A DNA stretch of 15,309 bases, from assembly GCA_937988745.1 (NCBI GenBank), contig CALKAR010000038.1, positions 1-15,309 on the forward strand, written 5' to 3'. Position numbers and translations under genes: made by a program. The number at the start of each line of letters is the position of its first letter. Position 1 is the first letter of the stretch. Shown here piece by piece: positions 8,058 to 15,257 of the stretch. The stretch is from an uncultured Peptococcaceae bacterium. Lineage in GTDB: Bacteria; Bacillota; Limnochordia; Darwinibacteriales; Darwinibacteriaceae. The notes under the pieces are model-generated. The model was not told where the DNA came from. It ran no database searches and saw nothing but the letters and a program-made list of their open reading frames with translations.

Positions 8058-9005
8058 TTACCAGATTCCCCGCTCGCCAAATTTCTTGGCAAGGGCATTG
8101 GCTGTCAACAGGAAGATCACGTTAATTACCGATTGGAATAAGCCTACGGCTGTTGTTAAGGAGAACTGCAGACCGCGAATACCATACGTGTAAACAAACG
8201 TTGCGATCACATTAGACACATTGTGTACGAGAGCGTTGCCCAGCGCCATAGGCCGGTCAAACTCACTGCTCATAATGTGACCAAGGCTCAGGATAAGCAG
8301 AGTAATAATGGTTGGCTTGATGCCTGGCAGGGTAATGTACCATATTCTCTGGAACCGCCCTGCTCCATCAATTGCTGCTGCTTCATAAAGCTCAGGGTTG
8401 ATGTTTGTCAGAGCTGCCAAGTAGATGATAGTGTTCCAACCAACGTTCTTCCAGACACCGAGCAGTACATAGGTGAACACCCAGTGGGTGGGATCGTTGA
8501 GAAATGGTATAGGCTCAAAGCCCATGCGGCGAAGTACAATGTTCACCATACCATTTGTAGGAGCAAACAGCTGTCGAGCAAGCCCAGCAATAATAATCCA
8601 TGACAGAAAATGAGGCAGATAGGCCACAGATTGGGTAAATCGCTTGAAACGCCTGAGGCGAAGCTCATTCAAGAGCAGAGCCAGAATAATCGGAGCGGGA
8701 AAACCAATCACAAGATCTAAGAAGTTAAGCATGAAAGTGTTGCGGACTGCATACAGAAAATCTCGGTTCGAAAAAGCCCTAATGAAATACTCAAAACCAT
8801 TGTTCCGGGCCCAGGGCATTTCCCAAACGCTCTGCACTATACTGTAGCGCTTAAACGCGATTTGAATATAAGTCATGGGAATATAACGAAAGACGATAAA
8901 GAACGCGATTGGCAGCACCAACATGAGATAAAGCGACCAATACTGGCGCAAGTAGTTCTTGGCGCTGCGGCGTCGCGCCGCGAATGATCGTGCTGCAGAT
9001 GCCAT
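8058..9005 (-). CDS. Sugar ABC importer permease, LplB/YteP type
   Basis: First gene of the importer operon and partner permease of the heterodimeric channel, 315 residues. A basic N-terminus (RSFAARRRSAKNYLR) is followed by hydrophobic segments near 24-44, 90-112, 130-147, 175-198, 228-245 and 282-303. The EAA loop is at 207-231 (YEAAAIDGAGRFQRIWYITLPG.KP). Length and order match LplB/YteP proteins. ATG at 9005 sits 8 bases after a clean GGAGG. The gene is preceded by a near-consensus promoter and a palindromic operator candidate, so the operon is probably repressed without its sugar. No dedicated regulator for it lies in the window. Confidence 0.94.
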   Translation of the reverse strand: MASAARSFAARRRSAKNYLRQYWSLYLMLVLPIAFFIVFRYIPMTYIQIAFKRYSIVQSVWEMPWARNNGFEYFIRAFSNRDFLYAVRNTFMLNFLDLVIGFPAPIILALLLNELRLRRFKRFTQSVAYLPHFLSWIIIAGLARQLFAPTNGMVNIVLRRMGFEPIPFLNDPTHWVFTYVLLGVWKNVGWNTIIYLAALTNINPELYEAAAIDGAGRFQRIWYITLPGIKPTIITLLILSLGHIMSSEFDRPMALGNALVHNVSNVIATFVYTYGIRGLQFSLTTAVGLFQSVINVIFLLTANALAKKFGERGIW

Positions 9006-9031
9006 AGATGTAACCTCCGGTCTGTTTGAAC

Positions 9032-9045
9032 ACTACCATGGTAGT
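9032..9045. promoter_or_regulatory. Perfect palindrome, candidate repressor operator
   Basis: ACTACCATGGTAGT is a perfect 14-bp palindrome lying immediately downstream of the -10 box of the importer promoter, at about +2 to +15. This position blocks transcription when a dimeric LacI- or GntR-type repressor binds. I do not recognise the exact sequence as a named operator. Confidence 0.6.
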
Positions 9046-9053
9046 ATACTCAT

Positions 9054-9082
9054 ATGATATGATATTATTTGACATAAGTCAA
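9054..9082 (-). promoter_or_regulatory. Promoter of the sugar importer operon
   Basis: Minus-strand -35 TTGACT (9082-9077), 17-base spacer, -10 TATCAT (9059-9054); each box is one mismatch from the sigma-A consensus. The predicted start is near 9047, leaving a leader of about 40 bases before the LplB-type permease gene. The sequence upstream is A/T-rich. Confidence 0.7.
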
Positions 9083-9131
9083 TAGGTTTTCTTTACGTTT
9101 TAGTGTATTCCTTTACTCTTAAAATGAATTC

Positions 9132-9144
9132 GCAAATGATTTGC
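9132..9144. promoter_or_regulatory. Inverted repeat upstream of the importer promoter
   Basis: GCAAAT-G-ATTTGC is a 6+6 inverted repeat about 85-97 bases upstream of the predicted importer start site and just after the Dam operon terminator. It could be an activator site, but a repeat this short can arise by chance. Confidence 0.25.
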
Positions 9145-9181
9145 AATACCCTTCATTAAATGCACTGGTAATTTTATGTAC

Positions 9182-9207
9182 AAAAAACCCCGCCTGATGC
9201 GGGGTTT
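9182..9207 (-). terminator. Intrinsic terminator ending the MarR-to-Dam operon
   Basis: On the minus strand a 9-bp perfect stem AAACCCCGC / GCGGGGTTT with a 5-base loop continues into a run of six T in total. It lies 6 bases after the methyltransferase stop codon. It separates this operon from the importer promoter about 100 bases further on. Confidence 0.9.
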
Positions 9208-9213
9208 GCGTCC

Positions 9214-9999
9214 TTAACCTGCGTTTTTGACAGCCAGCACTTCGAGAGCCGGAGTCCTGTCTCCTGTGCAAGATATCCTTCGCGGTGCTTCCAAATATGT
9301 TAAAGAAAAACCAAGAGATTCGTAGAGTTCTACAATTCGGTCCGTGGCCTGGTTTGACAGCACGACTGGCCCGGGGTGGTCGGCCAGCCATTCGGCCAGC
9401 CTGACTTGGTCTTCCCACAGAAAATCTTCCGCTGAATACTGAGTAAACTCTACGTCATAGGGTGGGTCAGCATAGATAAAGTCATCCGGATCAAGTTCAA
9501 GATCTATGAAATCTCCGCAGACAAACTCCCAATTCTCAAAGACGGATTTGTACTGCAAAAAATCCTCTGCATAGTTGATCCGGGCGTAGCGCCCATAGGG
9601 CACATTAAAGAAGCCCTGTTTGTTAAACCGGCATAAGCCATTGTAGCCAGTGCGATTTAGGTAATAAAACAGCTCCGCTGCTTCCCTGCTTTGTGCCTTC
9701 CCTTCCCGAATCATCTGATTGAAACGCTCACGATACTGGTAATAGAGCGACTTGTCATTCTGCATGGGGATCGATACCGTCAACCCCCGCTTTAGCCACT
9801 GATAGAAGTTGATCAAGTGAAAGTTTATATCATTCAGTAAAGCCCGCTGGGGCATTAGTCCCAAACTGACGGCCAGCCCACCGCAGAGGGGCTCCACGAG
9901 CCTCTTATCGGAGTGTTTCCGCCAAAGAGGTTCAAGGTGGGGGACAAGCCAGCGCTTGCCCCCAGCCCATTTTAGCGGTGGCTTCAGATGTACTGTCAT
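9214..9999 (-). CDS. dam: DNA adenine-N6 methyltransferase, D12/Dam class
   Basis: SAM-dependent DNA methyltransferase that makes N6-methyladenine, most likely in GATC as for other D12 enzymes; the target is inferred from family. The 261-residue length is normal. Motifs in order: KWAGGKRWLVP at 10-20 (family motif X), VEPLCGGLAV at 35-44 (SAM-binding motif I), the target-recognition segment RTGYNGLCRFNKQGFFNVPYG at 116-136, catalytic DPPY at 178-181, and SNQATD at 215-220. The C-terminal block RISCTGDRTPALEVL is at 241-255. The ATG overlaps the stop of the GH2 glycosidase gene by one base (TAATG), so it is the last gene of the operon. No restriction endonuclease or phage gene is nearby, so it looks like an orphan regulatory or housekeeping methylase, oddly placed in a metabolic operon. 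Confidence 0.93.
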   Translation of the reverse strand: MTVHLKPPLKWAGGKRWLVPHLEPLWRKHSDKRLVEPLCGGLAVSLGLMPQRALLNDINFHLINFYQWLKRGLTVSIPMQNDKSLYYQYRERFNQMIREGKAQSREAAELFYYLNRTGYNGLCRFNKQGFFNVPYGRYARINYAEDFLQYKSVFENWEFVCGDFIDLELDPDDFIYADPPYDVEFTQYSAEDFLWEDQVRLAEWLADHPGPVVLSNQATDRIVELYESLGFSLTYLEAPRRISCTGDRTPALEVLAVKNAG

Positions 10000-12900
10000 T
10001 AACTTAAGTTACCTCCCTGAAACTGAAACCAGGCGAAGTCAAAGTTAGAGCCGGGCAAAAAGATGAAGCTTACTGTGTGAGTGCCCTTGATGGGCTCTAA
10101 GACAAATTCCCGCTCCACATAATCATCGGATTGCGCAAATTCAATGATCTGACGGCTTTCGCCATACCTGCCGGAAAACTGTACATGAATGGTGTTGTGT
10201 ACTGATGCCCGGCCGCAGATCACAAGGCGCACCGCTCCCTCTTCACCGAAATCCATATTGTCGAAGATAAGGGAAACGTTATTCCCGATACCTTCAACTG
10301 CTGCTTCCTGCATGGTGTAGCTGTCTCCGTAAATCTTGTCACAGTCTACAGCTTGATTCTTGGCAAATGCTCTGCTCTGCCGCTCGAATGAAAAGCCCTT
10401 AATGTGCACTTTCTTATCGAGTACAAAGCAGAGCGTTGTGACACCTTTCAGGCGCCTGTTAAGCTTATAGGTTTCAGCTTGGTATACATTCCAGATGGAC
10501 GGTTTCTGGTAAATCACATCGCCCACCAACTCGCTGCCTGCTTCACCCGGAATTCCTTCCCAGATCTGAATACGATACGCGTCATCATTAAGTGCAAAGA
10601 TCGGAATTGTAATGGTATCAGATCCGTACGGCCCAAAATCAATATTGCGGAATCCAACGTGGGATTCGCCATCGCGAGCAGTAGATACCCCCCGCTCGTT
10701 GCCCGGTCCGATATCGCCTCTGCTGTAATCATAAAGCCCTGCGGAAACGAAGCTGTAAGGGTCCTTATACGCAACACCCATACCTTCAACCATAAACTCC
10801 AATTCAGAAATCAGCTTAATCTTCTCGGTGCCATTTCTGGTGACACACCGCACCCGGAACTCGCCATCACCCAATGCTCTTACCTTGGCAGTATGACCAT
10901 CAGCTTCGATCTTCGCCAAGTTAGAAGGAATGCCACCGTCCGCTACCACACTCCACTCGACTTCTTGGTAGCTGGCTCCCTGCGGGTAGATATGAGCTGT
11001 TACGATGGCCTCAGGATTTTCTTCGGTTAAAGTGCGGTTACCCTGACAGTGCAGTTCAATCTTACGCACTGGCAGCTCATCACAAGTCCCATTGATGATC
11101 GGCGTATCTGTGTTCTCTGTCAGCACTGTTAATCCTTGTACAGGTTCTGCTGCAGATACCGCTTCGAGTTCTAATACCTGAGGCTCGAGGCCTGGCGAGG
11201 AGACTCTTACAGAAATCGGGCCTGGTTCTAGTTTGGCCGCAATTATAGCCATCAACTTGCCGCTGAACAGTCTACGGCTGAGACCTTTGTATTGATCATA
11301 ATCTGTGCTGTCACCGTTATCTAGTCCGATCAACCGGCCTGCACCAGTCACCGTTACACTTACTCTGTTCGAAGCATTTTCTACTGGATTGCCCTCTTGA
11401 TCGACTGCGCTGACTTCCACAAAAACCAGATCCTGTCCATCGGCAGTTAAGGTGCGTTTGTCGGGGTTCAATACGAGTCTGGCGGTATCACCGAAAGTCC
11501 GACGCACACAGGAAGCAATTACCCTGCCATCTTCATCATAAGCAACAGCTTCCAAGATACCAGGCTCGTAGGGAACCTTCCAAGTAGGCACGATATTTTC
11601 TCCAGCTACGTGATCAAAGTGATGCGTCCCTATCAACCGCCCATTGAGGCGTAGTTCCACCAACGGCGCGTTGGAGCATACCCTTACGTCAATAATCTGG
11701 CCCGGATTGAAGTCCCAATAGGGGAAGATGTGTACCATCGGGTTTTCTTTGTAGTTCGTCCAAGCCGATTGATAGATATAATAAGGGTCTTTCGGGAAAG
11801 TCGCGGTATCAATCTGACCAAAGTACGAGTTTTTTGTATGATAAGGCGTAGGCTCGCCAATATAATCGAAGCCCGTCCAGATGAACTGACCAAGAATGAA
11901 ATCTGGTCTATGGTTAATAATCGCTTCCTCAGGTGACTTTGCCCCCCAGCTGGTATTGCTGTTGCCCAAGGCAGAGCACTGCTCGTCATCATCGGAAAGT
12001 ATTTCCCTTTCATGAGGGAAGTGATAAATGCCGCGGCTCTGCGTTACAGACCCTGTTTCACTGCCATACATAATCCAATCAGGAAATTTCTTTCTATGTT
12101 CGTGGTAGTATTTCTCCCCATAGTTGTAACCTGCAATTTTCAGGATATCGGCACACTTCTGCGCCCCTTCCCAAGGCATATAGTTGGAACCGATAGTAAC
12201 AGGCGCATTACCCCGGGGGTCATGATCCCGGACAAAGTCGCGCAGCATGCGGGTTATTTCTTGACCGCGAGGGCCTGCGTGTGTATCATAGATTTCATTT
12301 CCGATACTCCACATCAAGAGGCAGGGATGATTGCGATCGCGCCGCACCCAACTGCGTACGTCCTTTTCGGCCCAATCGTTGAAAAAGCGGGCATAATCAT
12401 ACTTAGTCTTAGGCAGTTCCCACATGTCAAAGGCTTCAGAGACCACCAGAAAGCCCATTTCATCCGCTAGATCCATGAATTCCTTCGCAGGTGGATTATG
12501 GGCTGTACGGATTGCGTTGACTCCCATCTCCTTGAGAATCTTAAATCGCCGGCGCAGAGCAGCCTTATTGAAAGCCGCACCCAAGGCACCTAGGTCATGA
12601 TGTTCACAAACCCCATTCAGCTTAACAGGCTTGCCGTTGACGAAGAGCCCATCCTGGGGATCCATTACAATAGTGCGGAAACCAATGTTCTGAGTAAAAG
12701 ACTCAACCTTAACTCGGGTATCTTGTTCTAAAACATACAGCTCCGTTGTGAGGGTGTAAAGCACCGGTTCATCAGGACTCCACAGGCGCGGCGACTCAAC
12801 GGGCAGTACCTGCTGATCAACATTGAATCCTGATCCCGACAATACTTGTGTCCCTTGAGCTACTGCATTTCCTTCACTATCGGTGATAATATGCCGCACT

Positions 12901-13421
12901 TCAACCGGGCCGGTGTGCGAGACTTCTGTATCCACCTCCACGGCCCATTTTCCGCCAATCAGACGCGCAGTCACATATGTACCATCTGTATGAATGAAAT
13001 TTGGTCCCCGCAGCTTCAGCCAAACATTGCGGTAGATCCCAGCACCAGAGTACCAGCGGCTGTTAGGACTCTGATGCACCACTTTCATCACAATCTCGTT
13101 TGGGCCTTCTTGAAGTGCTTCTGTAAGCTCATGCTCGAAAGCTGTATAGCCATACTTCCATTCTCCGACAGCCTTACCGTTCACATACAGGGTAGAGTCC
13201 ATATAAACCCCATCAAAATTAAGAAACACTCTGTGTGACCCTGTGTGTTCATAGATCCTGCGATACCATCCGATGCTGTTTTCATACAAGTTGAGAGTGT
13301 CATAAATCAGCCAATCATGTGGGAGATCAACTGGTGAAAAATCCAGCCCCCGCCAATCCGTTGTTTCCAGATCGCTTTTGGCAAATTCCCAACCGTCATT
13401 AAACAGCCGAGTAGTATTCAT
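9999..13421 (-). CDS. GH2 glycosidase (beta-galactosidase-like) with DUF4982 and CBM-like domains
   Basis: Large retaining glycoside hydrolase, 1140 residues. Domains: GH2 sugar-binding beta-sandwich about 1-140, Ig-like about 145-250, TIM barrel about 252-560, DUF4982-type domain about 562-640, GH2 C-terminal Ig-like domain about 646-755, a Big2-like domain about 785-880, then two CBM6-like sandwiches (about 885-1015 and 1022-1136) that share an F.N.DFG..G signature at 924 and 1053. Catalytic residues: acid/base E376 in SIGNEI and nucleophile E455 in YGSETGS; HNPP at 308-311 is also typical. There is no signal peptide, so it is predicted cytoplasmic and acts on imported oligosaccharides. ATG at 13421 overlaps the preceding stop (ATGA) and has GGGAGG upstream. 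It could be a beta-galactosidase, or another GH2 activity such as beta-glucuronidase or mannosidase; beta-galactosidase is the best guess. Confidence 0.92.
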   Translation of the reverse strand: MNTTRLFNDGWEFAKSDLETTDWRGLDFSPVDLPHDWLIYDTLNLYENSIGWYRRIYEHTGSHRVFLNFDGVYMDSTLYVNGKAVGEWKYGYTAFEHELTEALQEGPNEIVMKVVHQSPNSRWYSGAGIYRNVWLKLRGPNFIHTDGTYVTARLIGGKWAVEVDTEVSHTGPVEVRHIITDSEGNAVAQGTQVLSGSGFNVDQQVLPVESPRLWSPDEPVLYTLTTELYVLEQDTRVKVESFTQNIGFRTIVMDPQDGLFVNGKPVKLNGVCEHHDLGALGAAFNKAALRRRFKILKEMGVNAIRTAHNPPAKEFMDLADEMGFLVVSEAFDMWELPKTKYDYARFFNDWAEKDVRSWVRRDRNHPCLLMWSIGNEIYDTHAGPRGQEITRMLRDFVRDHDPRGNAPVTIGSNYMPWEGAQKCADILKIAGYNYGEKYYHEHRKKFPDWIMYGSETGSVTQSRGIYHFPHEREILSDDDEQCSALGNSNTSWGAKSPEEAIINHRPDFILGQFIWTGFDYIGEPTPYHTKNSYFGQIDTATFPKDPYYIYQSAWTNYKENPMVHIFPYWDFNPGQIIDVRVCSNAPLVELRLNGRLIGTHHFDHVAGENIVPTWKVPYEPGILEAVAYDEDGRVIASCVRRTFGDTARLVLNPDKRTLTADGQDLVFVEVSAVDQEGNPVENASNRVSVTVTGAGRLIGLDNGDSTDYDQYKGLSRRLFSGKLMAIIAAKLEPGPISVRVSSPGLEPQVLELEAVSAAEPVQGLTVLTENTDTPIINGTCDELPVRKIELHCQGNRTLTEENPEAIVTAHIYPQGASYQEVEWSVVADGGIPSNLAKIEADGHTAKVRALGDGEFRVRCVTRNGTEKIKLISELEFMVEGMGVAYKDPYSFVSAGLYDYSRGDIGPGNERGVSTARDGESHVGFRNIDFGPYGSDTITIPIFALNDDAYRIQIWEGIPGEAGSELVGDVIYQKPSIWNVYQAETYKLNRRLKGVTTLCFVLDKKVHIKGFSFERQSRAFAKNQAVDCDKIYGDSYTMQEAAVEGIGNNVSLIFDNMDFGEEGAVRLVICGRASVHNTIHVQFSGRYGESRQIIEFAQSDDYVEREFVLEPIKGTHTVSFIFLPGSNFDFAWFQFQGGNLS
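10000..10017 (-). promoter_or_regulatory. Palindrome between Dam ribosome binding site and its ATG
   Basis: Minus-strand GGGAGG (10017-10012) is followed by the perfect 12-bp palindrome TAACTTAAGTTA (10011-10000) and then directly by the ATG of the methyltransferase. Twelve bases is long for a spacer. A UAAC/GUUA mini-hairpin in the mRNA would shorten it, or the palindrome could be a protein site. It also contains the end of the GH2 gene. Confidence 0.4.
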
Positions 13422-14035
13422 GATGCTCCTCCCATCTGTTTATTCCGGATTGTGGCAACTCCGGTACCAATTAGATACACCGCAACAATCACTGAACCCG
13501 CTGAGTCAATCAAACTCGCGGCAGGCGTATTAGGAGCAATAACTACAAAAGCTAGTGCGATGGTAACACAGGCATCAACCAATGATTTAGCCCCATACAG
13601 CTTGCTTTGGGTCGATAAAATGACATCCTGTGTTAGACGAGAGAGTTTGCGATAGCGCAGCCAGAACCACGAATTAGTACATACGCCCAATACTGCAATA
13701 ATTAGACCAGGAATTACATTTCCCTGTGCCTGCCTAGAGGAAAACAAGGCAAGAAAGACCATTACAGCACCTGAGAGACACATTGCAGCCCCAACTGCAA
13801 GGGCCGCCGTTCGCTCCAGCCGTTGTTGATGTGCCTCATCTGCTTCTCCGCCGTGTACAACTCGGTAGATTACCAGGGAAACCACCATTGCCGCCAGCTC
13901 AGCAGTGCGCCGAATAAAGTCGGCCAGCTGTGTCGCTGACCGACCTACAAATAAAGCTGCACCTAAAATAATAGGACCAGGGGAGCTCAAGAGTACAGAA
14001 GCAAGGAGTGTGCGTTCACCAGACTTCGCCTTCAA
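13418..14035 (-). CDS. Small CDF-like membrane protein, metal site degenerate
   Basis: Six hydrophobic segments (about 12-31, 43-60, 74-97, 106-127, 149-166, 175-196 of 205 residues) in the order of a cation diffusion facilitator membrane domain. Family-like stretches are QLADFIRRTAELAAMVV (TM2 region), HQQRLERTAALAVGA (the usual HGRxE region) and SKLYGAKSLVDACVTIAL (TM5 region). The histidine/aspartate metal ligands are mostly missing: the TM2 site shows R and E where H and D are usual, and TM5 keeps only D154. The cytoplasmic C-terminal domain is absent. Metal efflux is therefore doubtful. A TTG start at 14035, 4 bases after the upstream stop and preceded by GGGGAG, is preferred over a GTG at 14077 that overlaps the upstream gene by 38 bases and has no ribosome binding site. 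The stop overlaps the GH2 start (ATGA). Confidence 0.6.
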   Translation of the reverse strand: MKAKSGERTLLASVLLSSPGPIILGAALFVGRSATQLADFIRRTAELAAMVVSLVIYRVVHGGEADEAHQQRLERTAALAVGAAMCLSGAVMVFLALFSSRQAQGNVIPGLIIAVLGVCTNSWFWLRYRKLSRLTQDVILSTQSKLYGAKSLVDACVTIALAFVVIAPNTPAASLIDSAGSVIVAVYLIGTGVATIRNKQMGGAS

Positions 14036-14039
14036 TCGA

Positions 14040-14750
14040 TCACACTCCCCACAAAAAGAGTAAGGGAATAAGCACACTGATGGCTGCCAATGGGCAAGTT
14101 ACTGTATCCATACCGTTTCTGGTATACAGCTCAACCAAAGCACATACTAGAGCAGTTAGTCCCGCTGTAGGTACATAAGCATACCAGGGGAGTACACCAT
14201 GAACCACAAGCACCACTAAGACCGCTGCAAAAGACACTACAAACATGGCCAAAGTTCCCTCAAGGCTTTTGCGCCCTTCCACAAATGGCCCTTCGATGAT
14301 GTGTTTCCCATAACGTTTGCCAACTAAAGCCGCTGCAGCATCACCTAACCCCCAGCCCAAGACAGCTGCGATCACTAAGTATTTTTGACCCAGTGCGCCC
14401 CAGCAGAGGAGAATCAGGAGAGCAAAAGTGAGACAAACCGCAACCAAACTGCGCTTGATCTCTCCCGGTTTGCGTTCAACGAGAGCTTCCGCATAGGCAG
14501 ACCGCCTCTCTGCCGCTGCCAAAATGGGATAAACCAGCACCATGAACGCTAAGGTCGCAAGGGCCGCGATCCACCATGTGTTAAATCCGTATACCCAAAT
14601 AAAAATGGAACCCAAAAGGATCATGTGCAGAGACTTGCGGGCGACCTCCCTAGGCATGGTAATAAACCTGCGCACCACAAAGACCAGCGCCACGCAGATA
14701 GCAAAATATGCAATTAACAGGCTGAAACCCCTGACAAATTCATGGTACAT
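14040..14750 (-). CDS. Polyprenol/phytol-kinase-like integral membrane protein
   Basis: 236-residue protein with about seven hydrophobic segments, related to the dolichol kinase/phytol kinase/CDP-diglyceride synthetase-like family (SEC59/VTE5 type), which phosphorylates isoprenoid alcohols using CTP. Family blocks seen: RKSLHM at 38-43, GWGLGDAAAALVGKRYGKH at 132-150, EGRKSLEGTLAMF at 158-170, and E207 followed by NGMDTVTCPL at 212-221, where the family usually has a DN..P block. The lipid substrate is unknown; a role in recycling a lipid carrier or prenol is inference. ATG at 14750 overlaps the MarR stop by one base (TGATG) and has GGAGG 8 bases upstream; a TTG one codon earlier is less likely. 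It is followed 4 bases later by the CDF-like gene. Confidence 0.78.
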   Translation of the reverse strand: MYHEFVRGFSLLIAYFAICVALVFVVRRFITMPREVARKSLHMILLGSIFIWVYGFNTWWIAALATLAFMVLVYPILAAAERRSAYAEALVERKPGEIKRSLVAVCLTFALLILLCWGALGQKYLVIAAVLGWGLGDAAAALVGKRYGKHIIEGPFVEGRKSLEGTLAMFVVSFAAVLVVLVVHGVLPWYAYVPTAGLTALVCALVELYTRNGMDTVTCPLAAISVLIPLLFLWGV

Positions 14751-15187
14751 CAATTATTCCTCCAGCTCTGCAGGTTCACTGCAGCTTTATCGAGAAGCTG
14801 CTCCACACGCTCGAATTCCTCATCAGGAATCCCTTCCCGCACCCGCTGATACAACCGCTCGTAAATACTGGTAATCTCCTGCTGAACAGCGTAAGCGCGT
14901 TCTGTTAGGCAGATGCTGTAAGCGCGTCTGTCATCTGGATGCCGCTCCCTCCGGACATACCCTTTTACCTCGAGAGAATCAACGGCTCGAGAGACTGCTG
15001 CCTTCCCCACATCCAACTGCTCAGCCAGCTCTTCCTGCCGCAGCTGATTACTGCCAGTAAAAAGCAGAAAAAGCAAGTCTCCTTCAGCAGTGGACAGATT
15101 CAATGGTTCCAACTCATGGGCAATAATCTGCCGAGCAGCCCGCAGGATTCCTTTCATACTCAGCCAAACATTTCGGATCAGCAGCAT
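14750..15187 (-). CDS. MarR-family transcriptional regulator
   Basis: 145-residue winged-helix DNA-binding protein, predicted to be a dimeric repressor and probably autoregulatory. Helical N-terminus about 5-25, winged helix about 32-100 with the recognition helix near VGKAAVSRAVDSLEVKG (60-76), and the wing RRERHPDDRRAYS (79-91) with the DxR signature typical of MarR proteins. A C-terminal dimerisation helix runs about 103-142. The ATG at 15187 is chosen over the ATG at 15202: AGGAG (15201-15197) lies inside the longer reading frame at correct spacing for 15187. The predicted transcription start also leaves only about 9 bases before 15202. It is the first gene of the five-gene operon, and an imperfect palindrome covers its -35 box. 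The effector is unknown. Confidence 0.9.
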   Translation of the reverse strand: MLLIRNVWLSMKGILRAARQIIAHELEPLNLSTAEGDLLFLLFTGSNQLRQEELAEQLDVGKAAVSRAVDSLEVKGYVRRERHPDDRRAYSICLTERAYAVQQEITSIYERLYQRVREGIPDEEFERVEQLLDKAAVNLQSWRNN

Positions 15188-15217
15188 ATGACCGCTCCTC
15201 ATCGTACAACTATTACG

Positions 15218-15246
15218 ACTATATCGAAAGAAAGTTGCCTAGTCAA
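15218..15246 (-). promoter_or_regulatory. Promoter of the MarR-to-Dam operon
   Basis: Minus-strand -35 TTGACT (15246-15241), 17-base spacer, -10 TATAGT (15223-15218); each box is one mismatch from consensus. The predicted start is near 15211, about 24 bases before the chosen MarR ATG. No other promoter was evident inside the five-gene unit. Confidence 0.72.
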
Positions 15247-15247
15247 C
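15234..15247. promoter_or_regulatory. Candidate MarR operator over the -35 box
   Basis: GTTGCCTAGTCAAC is palindromic at 12 of 14 positions (GTTG-x-CTAG-x-CAAC) and contains the -35 hexamer. A second weak inverted repeat, TCGTA-7-TACGA (15200-15216 region), overlaps the start site. Both fit autoregulation by the first gene's product. Confidence 0.5.
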
Positions 15248-15257
15248 AATTTCGTCA

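Noticed and set aside
9214..9999. Prophage or restriction-modification island around the methylase
   Set aside because: No integrase, capsid, endonuclease, tRNA-end or att-like repeat is present, and the gene is coupled to a metabolic gene.
10404..11030. Plus-strand open frame opposite the GH2 C-terminal region
   Set aside because: The minus strand reads a continuous 1140-residue GH2 protein with recognisable domains here; the plus frame is a shadow.
14895..14935. Near-repeat GTAAGCGCGT..CTGT occurring twice, partly like a CcpA (cre) site
   Set aside because: It lies inside the MarR coding region and reflects the repeated Arg-Ala-Tyr residues; neither copy fits the cre consensus well.
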